From: Antedon mediterranea
Lineage: Eukaryota > Echinodermata > Crinoidea > Comatulida > Antedonidae
Assembly (NCBI RefSeq): GCF_964355755.1
Contig: NC_092671.1
Span: forward strand, 26,474,070 to 26,538,069
Direction: 5' to 3'
DNA: 64,000 nt
A program made the translations under genes and the position numbers. A model generated the notes under the pieces. It was not told the origin of the DNA and ran no database searches. It was given only the letters and a program-made list of their open reading frames with translations. Of this stretch, positions 36,063-48,229 are shown piece by piece (position 1 is the first letter of the stretch; the number at the start of each line of letters is the position of its first letter).

Positions 36063-36989
36063 GTATGTATCGTCATAACTAATTTTGTCTACTAATATTC
36101 ATTACACGAAATAACCTGCCTAGTGTTATTAATTGAATGCACAATTAAGGTTTAAACTGTGGTCACTACATTAAACATAATATAGTGTTTTGGTGGTTAG
36201 TTTAGTTTGTTTGAGGAGGAGAGAAAGTTGGTGAGGAGAAGAGAAGGAAAACAATTTCTAACTCCAAATTAGCCAGTGAACTTGTGCACAGAGTACGTGA
36301 CAATGTACAAATCCTTTCAAATCGTCTACAAATAGCAGCTGAAATATAAAACTTTATTATACAATAATTATCATGCAAAATCTTTATATTGTGACTCAGT
36401 AACAGTCTTAATATCAACCAGCAATTTTGCGTTCATTCACCAAGTCTACCTCCAACCAGGATGCTTGAATGTTGTTAGCAGTCCTTCTAGTTTTAAAATT
36501 TGGGTAAGCAACTTACTAAAAAAATGTATTATCTCTTTTGGGCTTGTAAAAGATTCTTAGGAAATAAGAAATATTTATTTTATATTAAAAAAAAATACTG
36601 TAGAATCGTTATGACTTAATAAATGTTTTCATTTTAGCTGATCTATAAACATTTGTTCAACACTTCACATAGCAATTTGATTTGTAAGGACTGTTATAAT
36701 ATTAAAACTGAACAAAGAGATTAAGAGCAGGGTCTAACACCACACTCCTTTAATGGGCTTGTTGAATGTTTTTGTAAATTAATGTTATTGTTTGTAGTTA
36801 TTTCATAATTCATGCTTTATATTGATCGGTTTCTGATTTTGTGTTTAAAGTTCAAATTCAGTTAGCAGTTTTTACAAGTCCTGAATTACGGTTTAATTTA
36901 TAATATTTAGTTGTCTATTTATGTACTGCATTTCCTTGTATTGAATTCTCTGACAGGAAAAATATTGCATGAAATGAAGTAATATATTT

Positions 36990-37300
36990 GGCCAATTGCG
37001 ATAACTTTTCTTCTTTTTTAAACATTTAAAATGTGAAAAATAAGTTGCTTCTAATAATTTAAGCAAGCCGCTATAAGTAGATGATGCATTGCACACGGTT
37101 TTTTTGGTTCTGTGATGCCCCCACTTTTAATCAATAATGAAGGTATTTAAAACAAACAGAAGAACCGAAAATAATAAATTTTCTGCCAAAAAAAGAAAAA
37201 CAATTAATGCACCAACTTGACTATGCCATGCTAGGCCTATACATAGCGTACGATATTTGTACGTATTTCTGTTTACTGCTAGGCCTACAAAGCTAAGCCT
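36990..37300 (+). repeat. Dispersed repeat, copy 2 (see 29760-30115)
   Basis: It has the same ordered blocks as copy 1, including GCTAGGCCTATAC, AGCGTACGAT and CCTACAAAGCTAAGCCT near the right end. Confidence 0.55.
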
Positions 37301-38041
37301 TTCATTTAGTATAGTTATGATGTTTATAACTTTATTTTTATTTTAATGATTCTTCTGATTACTGTACAGTATATACAGGACGTAGTGTAACTTTATAATA
37401 TACACATGTATCGAAACTGAAAGTCGTTTAAATCTCGTAAATGATTAATTGTTATTAAATGTATTGGCTTGATAATCACTGGATTATTTCAGTTTCAAAC
37501 ATAGACGACTCAGCTGTAATCGTAGCATTGATTAGATTTAGTGTCACGTTTGACTGAAATATTTGTATAATGACCTATTGAGCTATCTTTAGGTTTTTGA
37601 GAGATTTATGTTTGAATGTTTACCACGGTTAATGCCTTTTAACATTAAGATATTCATTTACTATCATTTGTAATGTCTTAAAACTTAAATGTCAGTGTCA
37701 AAACTAGTTCTCTCTTTTTCATATTTTGTATACTATTAGGAAATAAAATAGAACTATTCTTGAAAAATAAAGGGGTGGCTTATTTTATTCTTGTTTGACA
37801 TGAAGATGCCGTATATAAATCTAGGAACATACAGTTTACCTACAGTAGCTGCACCAGTCAATCAAACAGTCTTTCATTTAAGATCAATCTCTCTCCCTAT
37901 GTTTTGAAGTTCAGTAAGTTTTACAAAATTGTAATTATAATCTATTCTAAGGTGAAGATGTGGTTGTTCAGAGGGTGTTGTTGTTCTAGAGGGGTAGTTG
38001 TCCTAGGGGCATAGCAGTTTGACTAGAGGGAATTTGTAAGA

Positions 38042-39267
38042 CTAGATGGCACGCTCGCTTCGCTCGCGTACCATCTAGGTCGTGCCCACAGATGGTTCTC
38101 GAATACACAGTATTTTCCAGCGAGAAAAAAATGGAGATTTCAAATGTACGTACTGCAGGACTATTGTCGTTTACAGAAACGAATAAATATACACGATGAT
38201 TTATGTAGTCAGCTAAAATTAGCACCCTGGGAATTACTTCCGAGAGAGAAACAAAATGAGTCAAATTTTTTTATTTGGACTCATTTAAACAAACCCAATT
38301 TGTGTTTTGTATGTAACATTAAGGGTTGAGGGATGGGGGAAGAAGATAGGTACAAAGAGGAAACATTTTAAAATATATTCTTATCCACTCAGTAACGAAA
38401 TATTGTTTTTAATGTTTTATAGGCCTATAAATAATATACCACTAAATACAGTAAAACATTTACGATTTAATACGTACTACGTACGTTTATATATTTTAAA
38501 ATTATTAATTAATACAAACGTTGAGAAGCAACTGTCAGTAATAACGTTTATTTATTTGTATATTATATGTTTATAATCTAACAGTAGGGCCTACCCACAC
38601 TCACAGTAATAAAGTTTATTTGTATATTTGTTTATATTATATCTAACAGTACCAACACTCACAGTAAGAAATTTGCGATTCAAATTGCGATCAAAAGTGG
38701 TTAATACCTTAATAGTATTGTACAGCATTGCAATACTATTTATGTTTATTCTCCAAGGGGGCCCATAATCTAAATCTATACCTCTATGGTTAAACCAAAT
38801 AATTTGGAATGTTCCCTTCATCACAAATCAATACATTCGTAAAAACGTATATTACATGTATCAAAATAGCATTTTTTAAAGAAAATCGGCCTGTCTTCAA
38901 CATTATGATGCTGTACTCGAACTGTTCAACCGGTTTTCAGCTATTAAAAACAATTATCGTAGGAGGAGATAGGAAAATGCGAAGTGTCCTCGTATTATTG
39001 TGTGCGGGTATTTTTCAAATTGACATCCATTAGACAGTGTATACCACGATCGGAAAACACCCCTATTTGGGGCAAATCGTTGAACCTAAATTCGTTTTAA
39101 TCGTCAATAACTAATTATCGAACTCAATTTAATTAGTAAACAGGGTTACATCAGGTGGTTAAAATTAGTACCGAAAGTACGAACCAACTTTATATACCAT
39201 CGAGTAAACATTCTAGAAATAACGCACGATTTACCGATTTTTGCCCTTACGTAAATTTATATATAGA
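38042..39267 (-). mobile_element. Helitron-like element (non-autonomous)
   Basis: On the minus strand the 5' end is TCTATATATAAATTTACG, preceded by a host A. The 3' end is an imperfect 7-bp hairpin (GGTACGC...GCGTGCC), then AT, then CTAG before a host T. TC...CTAG ends between A and T are the Helitron signature. The ORFs inside (up to 92 residues) show no Rep or helicase motif. The element is 1226 bp. Confidence 0.6.
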
Positions 39268-39965
39268 TAGTGGGACTGGAGCAGCCCCTTATTATCGATA
39301 AAATTGGCCCGATTTTGTTCTCTCTTTTCTTTTTCAAAAGAAATGTTTTACCGTAAGAGCTTATGTTATGCTGTTTAATGACATTATACGTTTACTACTA
39401 CAAGTCCAGTAATAATGGAATATTGGTTTGGCTGTTACTACTTCATAGAAGAACTTAAATTGATTTGTTTTTACATTTTTTTCCACTCCTGAGAAAATAG
39501 GATAATAAACGTTTTTAGAACCTAAAGAATAATTATATCCATGATATGTTTATGACTTAAACATTTCTTCTTATTTCATTTTATTCCAATTCGTTTTCTA
39601 CAGAACAGAACCTCCTAATTTGACTTTAGATTTTAAAAAAAACCTACACTATAAAACAATTGATTACATTAGACGATTTGAAAATCAATCTCTCTCTCCC
39701 CCGTTTGAAAGTTCATACATTTCTTAGTCTTCCTATTTTGAAAACATAGCTAACTGCGCCAATTGAGGAAATCGTTTTTCATAGTTTGTCCTAGAAGAAA
39801 AATAAATATTGTTACAGTTATTACAAAATATACTACAAATGTTAGGTACATACGTCAATATTTTAATAATTTCACCTCAAATATTGTTAAATGTAGTGTG
39901 ATTTTACAATACAATTAGCACCAAAAGAAGCAGCTTGTTAATTTGGTTACCAATCGTAAGCTGTA

Positions 39966-40175
39966 GTTGTTCCTAGTGGGTAGCTAGAGGTTAGTTTTCC
40001 TAGGGGGTAGTTGTCCTAAGGGGGTAGTTGTCCTAAGGGGGTAGTTGTCCTAAGGGGGTAGTTGTCTTAAGGGGGTAGTTGTCTTAAGGGGGTAGTTGTC
40101 TTAAGGGGGTAGTTGTCTTAAGGGGGTAGTTGTCCTAAGGGGGTAGTTGTCCTAAGGGGGTAGTTGTCCTAGGAG
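39966..40175 (+). repeat. 18-bp minisatellite
   Basis: The unit is GGGGGTAGTTGTCYTAAG, in about ten copies with C/T variants in a block. A lone similar stretch (GGGGTAGTTGTCCTAGGGG) lies at 37991-38009, on the other side of the Helitron-like element. Confidence 0.9.
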
Positions 40176-40179
40176 GGTG

Positions 40180-40442
40180 ATTGTCCGGGTGGTAGTTGTC
40201 CGGGTGGTAGTTGTCCGGGTGGTAGTTGTCCGGGTGGTAGTTGTCCGGGTGGTAGTTGTCCGGGTGGTAGTTGTCCGGGTGGTAGTTGTCCGGGTGGTAG
40301 TTGTCCGGGTGGTAGTTGTCCGGGTGGTAGTTGTCCGGGTGGTAGTTGTCCGGGTGGTAGTTGTCCGGGTGGTAGTTGTCCGGGTGGTAGTTGTCCGGGT
40401 GGTAGTTGTCCAGGTGGTAGTTGTCCAGGGGGTAGTTGTCCT
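40180..40442 (+). repeat. 15-bp minisatellite
   Basis: The unit is CGGGTGGTAGTTGTC, in about seventeen near-perfect copies, the last two with CAGG variants. It abuts the 18-bp array and shares the core GTAGTTGTCC. The overlapping Thr/Arg-rich and Val-rich frames are artefacts of a unit divisible by three. Confidence 0.95.
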
Positions 40443-40446
40443 AGAC

Positions 40447-40590
40447 CCCCTGTCTACATTATCAAACTTTATGTGACAAAAATTGTGATGTGCCAATATA
40501 TAGATATGATGATGTCATATCACTACCATCTTTGAACATTACTACCATATTTTGGCACATCACACATTTTTTGTCATTCTTTCGGATCCA
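40447..40590. mobile_element. Palindromic MITE, TGTCTACAYTATCAAACT family, copy 1
   Basis: GACAAAAATTGTGATGTGCC pairs with GGCACATCACACATTTTTTG further on. A second copy begins at 47299. The element has no coding capacity. Confidence 0.55.
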
Positions 40591-40639
40591 TGAAAACAAC
40601 CTTCATTTTATCACAAAAACTGCAGAAATGTTGTAGGCT

Positions 40640-40880
40640 AGGGGAATCTAGCATTTTGAGTTTCGTAAAATGTTTCATTAGAGCAAATATAAGTATGTAC
40701 ATTCTGAAAAAGTCAGTGAAACAATCAAATCTCTAGCATTATTGGTTTTCGAGATATGGTAACACTGTAATTTCACCTTAATCTGCATATACTTTAGGGC
40801 AATTTGCATTGGAATGAGTGATGCTCAAATTTGTCCTGTTTTCATTTGTTTTTTAGCTAGATTGCCTACTGTAGCCTAAA
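40640..40880 (-). repeat. Third copy of the 15331/17446 dispersed repeat
   Basis: It contains ATGTTTCATTAGAGCAAATA, TACATTCTGAA, TTTCGAGATATGGTAAC and TTTTAGCTAGATTGCCTA in the order seen in the other two copies, on the orientation of the right arm. It shows that the unit moves alone. Confidence 0.6.
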
Positions 40881-42639
40881 AATTCACCAATTCTTGTTTT
40901 TTATAAATTTATATTGAATCGTAGAACTATAATCATTGTCCATAAACATAAAACTTTACCATGCAGTTGAATCATCCAATCAAATGGCCAGGATACACTC
41001 ATACACAATGATTAAGGATCTATTTTGGTACTTAGATGCTGCAACCAATAGGCACAATATATTGCAGACCAGACAAAATAATAACAAAGTTGTCTGGTAA
41101 TTAACCAAATCATTTAATTTCTACATGCAATTATTGATTAGATTTTAGAATATAATAGGTAGCTACATGTCAAAGGTCAATTTACCAATATGTCTTGTAA
41201 CTAAATCTTTCTTGTCATGCCAATATTCTGGAATTAATTTGTTGAATGATGTCACTAAAGAGATATCATATTGCGCCGCCTATGTGTTATCACGAGCACA
41301 ATGATTGTGTTGCTGATGTAACCTGTGCGCATTGGATTTCCAAAGCAGATGTGTGTAGATAAATTACATAATTAGGATAAAACATAGTGGGAGAGTTTGC
41401 TATGTAATGTTATACAATTTTGATTATGGGAAATTAATATATAGCAGAGATTTAAGAAGAATTACAAATAATTTAGAATTGTGGTACACTGAACAGGGAG
41501 GAAAGGAAACTAAATGAAACACATTCAAGTATACAGTATGCTCACATCAGTTGAAACATTTCAGAAAATAAACTGTTTTCAATTCATTAAAATAGTGATT
41601 AACATGCTGCTGAAAGATTTTGGGTTAATTTCCCTAAATGTTTTGTTTGTCATAGAATTTAGATGTTAGATGAATTTTATTCAAATATAACAATTAGTTT
41701 TAAATAATATGGGTCCCCATATTTTATAATTTAAAAATTTGCAGGCTTATTGAAAACTTTTAAATCTACTTTCAGAGAAACTATTGTACCAGGTATATTT
41801 ATTGATTGAGTATATTGCTCAACAGATTCTCAATAATATTTGACCTCTGACCTAATCATTGTAAAAAGGTTTAAAGTTGCAGGTTATATAACAACTTGTT
41901 TATTTATAATGATGGTGATAGCAATTATTTAAATGCACAAGAAACTAGTCATAGCCAATATTAGAATGACATGCTTGTGCTGAGTGATTTACAATGAACA
42001 AATTGCTGTTTCTGTTATCAAGACTGTTGTCTTTTATTTTAAGCTACTTTAATTTCCATCAAAGCAATTAATGAGTGATAAATACTGATGGCGTGTTTGC
42101 GAGGTCATTAAGAACATATTGCGGCTGTACTCAATAAACTTAACATAGATATTATAAAGGTTACTCATAGAACAGATATTAAAAGCAAGTTGGACAATGA
42201 CGAAATAAATTGGTATTTTCTAAAAACTGGTATAGTATCTTACTTGAATTTGTTGGTGGTTGCATTTAACAGGTCTGTAAATTTGTTTTCTTTTTGATAA
42301 AATGTTTAGATGTATAGTATCCATATTTATGTAGCACAAAGTTGGGAAATGTTTTAAATAACATATTGTTCTATTTAAAATTATGTGCCATGAAACTATT
42401 ATTATGAATAAAAACTTGTTCCAATTAACATACATTTAGATTTTTTTAAATTTTGTTCTTGCAAACCTTTGAGTTGAACATTTTGCTTTATTTTCACTAG
42501 GTTTTAAACCATTAAACCTGAACTTTACATACATCAAAATATGTATCCTTGAACACTTAAAATGTTTAAAGCCCAACTCAATAAATTATGAAATTGTTTA
42601 TTCCTCCTGTAATTGGTGAGTTGCTCGCTGTTGGATGCC

Positions 42640-42845
42640 TATGAAATAAATAGATAAAGAGTTTTAAAAGGGTAGCAATGTCCTTTAAGTCCATAAGGAC
42701 ATCTCACAATGCTGTCTGTGGTCCTACACAAGATTTCTAAATCTGGTGCCTTACCAGAAAACCGTTAAGAACCAGTGAATAACCATTTCAACAAATTTCA
42801 TGTATGTAATATCATGTGACAATAAATTGAATCTTGAATCTTATA
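42640..42845 (+). mobile_element. Retroposon 3' end with TTGAATC tail
   Basis: The block ends CAATAAATTGAATCTTGAATCTT, a short tandem tail like those of CR1/L2-type LINEs and their SINEs. No reverse transcriptase sequence remains. Confidence 0.4.
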
Positions 42846-43866
42846 ATGCAACGGACAATGGTTTAGCATTCCATTGGGGCTGTTCATGCTCTGGGGCCCA
42901 TTAAGCTCCAGGGCTCTTGGGTTCCGTTTAGCCCATGAGTGCTCATAGCTGTTGCGCCAATGTTGAGGACCCCTGCCCTAAATGATGTTTATCTATAATA
43001 AAAATTCTGCCTGGAGAAAATTACTCTTGCTAATGGCTTAAATGTTGTTGATGCCTATATCTTTGTTTCTTGCACAATTTTAATCCAAACAGCATTTCAC
43101 ATAAATGTGTTATCTATTCCACAGATTAAAATGTTAAGCCTCATTATGTTTCATAATCTATGGTATTAATGTATAAAATAAAAGCCTGTTTTACATATCA
43201 TGTTTTGTATTGTGATTGGTGGATAATCAGGATGTTCATTTCAATTTGTAATAAGGGAGTGGTGTTTGTCAATATCATTTGGTTGCTTCTGTCTTCATTG
43301 GCCATCTTCATAGTTAACTTTAGTCCACTCTTCAGTATAGATAATAGTACTGTACTGGGTATGTGTTCTGTTGCTTTGTTTATTTCTTTTATTTGACCAT
43401 CTGTAGCTGACACTCTGTTTTCATTATACATAATTTTCTATTTGTAAGTATGATAGATCTCCTGGCATGATAGTATTTTGGTGAAGTTTTTCCTGGAATG
43501 TAGTACATCAATTGCAGGACATGTTTATATCATGTCTAAATAGGTCTAGAAGAATTTGAATTTTAAATATATTATTTTCAAGTACTGTACTGTAAGTAAG
43601 TTAAATCATTTACAGTCAAATGATTGACTGATCATAATCAAGATTAGGCAGGCGGTTACGACTTTGACCACTCCTTCCAATAATTTGAGAATTTCTTCAA
43701 TACCAAATTATGGTTACAGGTAAATTGGTGGCAATATTTGTAGTTATCTAGATCATCAATGTGCTTGTGAACATGTATTGCGATAATAAATAGTGTTCAT
43801 TTATAGGCATGTATGAACAGACACCCAAAGTGTTACAATAATCACAATACAACATTATGTTATATA

Positions 43867-44311
43867 CTAGCAGTAACCCGTGCTCCGCACGGTCTTTTTC
43901 TGCCTTAATATGTTGTTATACACTTTGCATGGGCAAGTATAATAACAGCGCACTTTGATAAAAGTACTTTGACAAATTATTAAAATAAAAACAAATTTTA
44001 TCAAGAATAAAATTTGAAACTACTGTATTTACGGCCATTGGTTTGATATACACTATTCCTTCACTTCAATATATGTAGGCTAACAAATTAAAGCAATAGT
44101 ACAGTGGATATGGAACTTTGACTTTACTTTCGACGGGAAGATAAAAGATGCTAAAGAAACATTTTTTTAGTGTTTATCCTTAAAATTCAGGAAAGTGACA
44201 TAGCCTATCATGTGCGGCCCCTCAATAAACATCAGTGTGCCAAATGTGAGCACGTACCTTTCATTGGTTTTAGAGGAGATTACGCGAAAAAATTAGTAGC
44301 ATTAATATAGA
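43867..44311 (-). mobile_element. Short Helitron-like element beside an exon
   Basis: On the minus strand it starts TCTATATTAATGC after a host A. It ends with a perfect hairpin CCGTGC-GGA-GCACGG, seven bases, then CTAG before a host T. The element is 445 bp. Its plus-strand right edge lies 105 bp before the acceptor of the largest supervillin-like exon. It is non-coding. Confidence 0.65.
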
Positions 44312-44416
44312 TTATTTCCAAATTTATATTATAAATAGAAAAGTTTTTAAATTCTTAATCCCCATATTGCTCCACAATACAAGAGGAGCTTTTAAAAATG
44401 TGCATTTTTTTTACAG

Positions 44417-45320
44417 TAGCAAGACTGCGGGATAAATTCAGTGATCGTCCGTCTTCCTACCACACATCATCTGAACGTCAGCAGCGTTTCCATGCTAGCC
44501 GACCATCAAGTGGTTCGTTTTCACTACGTGGAGATACTTACGAAAGCCAGAGTAGCTACCGTTACAGTGGAGATTATAGTCGTTACTCACCAAGGGATAG
44601 GATATCTTCTACAGATTCATCCTTATCGCAAGATCGTTATAAACATCGAAGCCCACTTAGCCCTACTGACAATGTTACAAGTAGAGCAAGAACTAGGCCA
44701 AGTTCATTGACTGGAAGTTTTGACCCAAAACGTGCTAGTACAGAAAGTGGCTATGGTAGCCTAGAAAAAGAAATAAAAAGAAGCAGTAGGCCTTCAGAGT
44801 CAAGATACAGTAGTCACAAAAACAAAGTTGATAAATCCGATACTAACTCACTAACTGATAAATACCTTGGTGCACGATCACCCAATGGTAATTTAAGTCC
44901 CAGATATAGTCCTACTTCTCCAAAGTATTCAACAAACAGTCCCAAAATGGGGGGTACTTTAGCAACGACTGCCAGTGAAAAATTGACACAGTTACGACAA
45001 CAAATAAGTGGGTCAGAATCATCTGAAGACCTAGAAGCACGCTCGGCACGTATTGCTAAATACAAAGAGCAACGTAAAAGGGAACTCGCTGAAAAATATG
45101 GCATTGGTATATCACCCTCGAGCAGCGAGACTGATCTCACTACAAAGAGGATATCAAAAGAAAGACCTTTAGATTCAGGAGGAAGCAATAAGGAAGAGCA
45201 AACTAAAGCTCCACTTGCAAAGGAAGAATCCATTGACAGTGTGTCAAGTAAATCATCTACAAAATTAGAAAAAGATGATGATGATGTGTTCATGCACAAA
45301 GAGGATTCACAAGGAACAAG
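44417..45320 (+). CDS. SVIL: Supervillin-like exon c (largest, diagnostic)
   Basis: This 904-nt exon lies between a TTTTTTTTACAG acceptor and a GTAGTT donor. Supervillin is a membrane-associated actin- and myosin II-binding protein of the gelsolin/villin superfamily. Its long N-terminus is disordered and carries the myosin and lipid-raft contacts. Here the first 180 residues are Ser/Arg/Tyr-rich (many SxxRY and SPRYSP-like repeats). They are followed by ASEKLTQLRQQISGSESSED and then ARSARIAKYKEQRKRELAEK with YGIG. That last basic helix closely resembles the [20 protein letters not shown] segment that I recall from vertebrate supervillin. The exon ends in an acidic, Lys/Ser-rich stretch (KLEKDDDDVFMHKEDSQG). 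The ATG at 44398 lies before the acceptor and is not the start. No gelsolin domain is seen. Another disordered cytoskeletal protein is possible but less likely. Confidence 0.75.
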
Positions 45321-46375
45321 GTAGTTATTGGTAAAACATGTCTGCTGCCCTCTATATTCTTCTATTAGCACTGAACAATTTATTGTGTGGGTCAAATAAT
45401 AGTGTCATTTTTTATGATAAATGACAATTTCCCTTTCAAAATATAATCAACCTTGCAACCTTTGTCACAAAACACACATTGTTTAAAGGCACTTTAAAAG
45501 TTTTGTTTCGAATTTTAGAAGGCCAATCACAAACAAAATGCTTATCAAATTATCACATCTTTTTCTCCAAGCACCTACATTTAAGAAAAAGATGGATTTG
45601 CATGATTGTCTTTTTTGTTGGGTGAATAGTATAGTTAATTGCATGTAAACAGAATTGAATAATAAATTAGTTGAGATTTTATTTTGCTTTATATTCAAAA
45701 TCAATCAACATCAGATTGTTCCTTACATACAGTAGTTTGATTAATTCATACAAATGGCTTTATTGTGCTATTGGGCGACAATAGGTAATGGCTTCTTTTT
45801 TCCAATTAGGCGACCAATTCATTTGTTTCATGTTTCTGGGAATAAATTGTCAAAGTCAAAGTAAAACTTTATTAATCCCTCAAAATTGTTTATTTAATTA
45901 ATAGATAAACATATCGACTTCTGAAAATGTCTCAAAATTATAATGATGAATTTTCTGTGAAAAAATCTCAACTAGTTCGATGATGAGTTTTCACACATCT
46001 TAGCACTTCTGATTGTATGTTGAGGTAACTTAAATTATTGTTGAAATTTGTTGAATCAAATGTTGACAATAATTTATATGATTTTGCATGTTGTTTTATA
46101 TTATATTATCAATATCTATGCTTCTAACATATTGTTAAACACAGCTTCTTGTAGATCCAACCAATTTATTATTTTACCAAATATTAAACTTATTTTACCT
46201 AAACCTACTTAAATGATAAATCTGTTATTCAAAATCAAATATCATCATGTTGTACTTGGATTTTAAAGTCAACAATTATACAAAACATAAAAGTTGGTTT
46301 TTTAAAAAGAAGCTGTGTTTATCATTGCTATTGCCATCCGTTGAGCATGCAGGTGAATTCTTGTCTATCCATCAG
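45321..46375 (+). other. Intron of the supervillin-like gene
   Basis: The only recognisable content is a minus-strand retroposon tail near 45840-45900 (AATAAAGTTTTACTTTGACTTTGACA when reversed, written here as a motif class and not a full element). The rest is plain AT-rich sequence. Confidence 0.5.
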
Positions 46376-46462
46376 AATTTCCATCGACTCTTCGGTTATA
46401 TCACAAGAAACGAAACAACTCGTTACCGCATTAGAGGCTTCACGGGCAGCACGCAGAGAAAG
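46376..46462 (+). CDS. SVIL: Supervillin-like exon d
   Basis: This 87-nt exon begins after CTTGTCTATCCATCAG and ends at GTATCT. Joined to exon c (AG|A = Arg) it reads ISIDSSVISQETKQLVTALE and continues ASRAARRE, then joins exon e through AG|A = Arg. The helical, basic end fits the ERM-like charged segments of supervillin N-termini. This frame is not the one with an ATG in the region, so ATG-based searches miss it. An alternative acceptor (CATGCAG at 46352) would break phase. Confidence 0.65.
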
Positions 46463-47171
46463 GTATCTGTTTACGTATTAGCCTGCTATTTAAACCTTGT
46501 ATCTTATTTGGACTTCTTTACTTACACTTTTTTTTACTTAATACACTATGTGTAATTTCTTTAAGTTATGTTATATTTTCGATGCTGTGTTGATATCTAC
46601 TTATTTTGTCTGGTATTTTCAAAAAATTATTTTGATATTGAATTATTATTAATTGAATTGATAATGTCTTTGTCTAGGAATCCAAGCAACGCAAGCAGCT
46701 CTATAATATAGTATCCACATTAAAAAAAATAGTGCACCAGAGATAATTAGTGCCTGTTTTTAGTCTCCCTTCCCTTATAATAATATAATATGTCCTAAGC
46801 GAGAATTATCCTGTATGAGTTGCTGATATCTACTGCCCTCTATTGCTATATCCCATAACAACTTTTAGTGCATAATAGATAAATTTAGAATACAGTAATC
46901 TAATAATAAAACAATAATATTGTTAATGTTTAAATATATTACTTTTACTAATGAATGCATAATTGTATAACAGAAAATAATTTTTGTTAGTTAATTAATG
47001 TATACCACTAAAACTCCATTATAGATTACAAAAATAAATTTTGAAAATTAATTAATTGATTCTTTATTTATTTAGTGTTTATTATTTGTTTTTCAATAAT
47101 TTCTAAACAATTTGTGACAATTGGTGGGTTTTTATTTATTTTTTATTGCATAATGTTTGTCTATTATTTAG
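46463..47171 (+). other. Intron of the supervillin-like gene, 0.7 kb
   Basis: GTATCT to TTATTTAG. AT-rich. Nothing else is recognisable. Confidence 0.55.
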
Positions 47172-47281
47172 AATGAGAAGAGCTGGTAGTATAGGTGAAA
47201 TGACGACAGATCAAATACTAGCCAGACACAAAACAAGGAAGGACAGCGATAGTGAAAAAAGAACTATACAGGTTCAAGAAG
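47172..47281 (+). CDS. SVIL: Supervillin-like exon e
   Basis: This 110-nt exon lies between a TATTATTTAG acceptor and a perfect GTAAGA donor. It reads MRRAGSIGEMTTDQILARHK and continues TRKDSDSEKRTIQVQE. It enters in phase 2 and leaves in phase 1. The basic text with a possible phosphorylation site (RRAGS) is consistent with a regulatory disordered region, but that is inference. The ATG at 47173 is internal: the upstream exon joins through it as ...RRERMRRAG. Confidence 0.7.
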
Positions 47282-47295
47282 GTAAGAACAATGTT

Positions 47296-47425
47296 AAGCT
47301 CTGTCTACACTATCAAACTAGTTTGACAAAAAAGTTGTGATGTGCCCATATATGGTGGTGTTATTCCCAAATATGGTAGTGATATGACATCATCATGTCC
47401 ATATACTGTATGGGCACAGCTTTAG
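47296..47425. mobile_element. Palindromic MITE family, copy 2
   Basis: CTGTCTACACTATCAAACT and GTTGTGATGTGCCCATAT match copy 1 at 40447, and the end ATACTGTATGGGCACAGCT is an inverted partner of the start. It begins about 15 bp after the splice donor of exon e. Confidence 0.5.
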
Positions 47426-48229
47426 GAAGTGTTTAGACTTGCGATGGAGGCATTATATTTCAAATACCGGTTCTCTTTAGATCACTAAAGTTTTATGGAA
47501 CATAATTGTACCCTATAGTCTAAGGGGAATCATACAGTGTTTTTGGTAATCATGGAGTTTTTGAAGCAAATCTGGAATCTCGCAATACAATTAAAGATAG
47601 ATATTTTTGTCCGTGAACATGTATAAAATACATCCTTTAAAGTAGTGAGCTTCACAAAACATATAAATGTAGCTCCAAGAAATGGTCATTTAGTTTTCTT
47701 AGTAACTTATTATAAAGATTATTCAAATTTTTTGTTATGACATCATACTTTATAAATAATTGTTTGCATGTACGTGCTATAATTCTTTGGTGGTAGTGTA
47801 CTTGTTAAACTGACTGAAAGGGACAACAATAAAAGTTAACTAAGTTTGGCTAGGATTAACTCCAATACTTGCACTTACTGCAATTTGTTTATTATTTAAA
47901 TATTTTCATACGTTATAGATCATTAACAACGAACAATAAAACACATACACTGTTTTTGCAGACACTGTATGCGCATTAAATACTCAACAACCCTTACCAA
48001 TATTTAAAGGCCAGAAGTTAAGTAAACACCATCTATAAATTTGGTTTTTAAAGTCTTGCAAATATGTTGGTAAAATTCCTATACCTCTTATAACTATGTA
48101 TTTAAATAAAATTGTTTATGATTACTTTAATTTTATCATATTTATTTTGCATAACTACTTCTCCAACCATATCCCCCTTTTGAGACTGATAGTATATATC
48201 TGGCTTAATTTTATTGGAGGGAAATTACA

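Larger units (their letters stand above)
36063..44416 (+). other. Intron of the supervillin-like gene, 8.4 kb
   Basis: GTATGT start, TTTTTTACAG end. It holds a dispersed repeat copy (36990-37300), two Helitron-like elements, two linked minisatellites, a palindromic MITE, a repeat related to 15331 and a retroposon tail. No further exon is needed to keep phase, but a symmetric exon could have been missed. Confidence 0.6.

Noticed and set aside
40152-40496. Thr/Arg-rich frame on the minus strand and Val-rich frame on the plus strand
   Set aside because: Both are translations of the 15-bp minisatellite, open on both strands for the same reason.
44814-45395. 193-residue minus-strand frame
   Set aside because: It is antisense to exon c of the supervillin-like gene, and its composition follows from the coding strand.
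46247-46555. 102-residue frame starting with an ATG
   Set aside because: The real exon (46376-46462) uses another frame here. This one crosses both of its splice sites.
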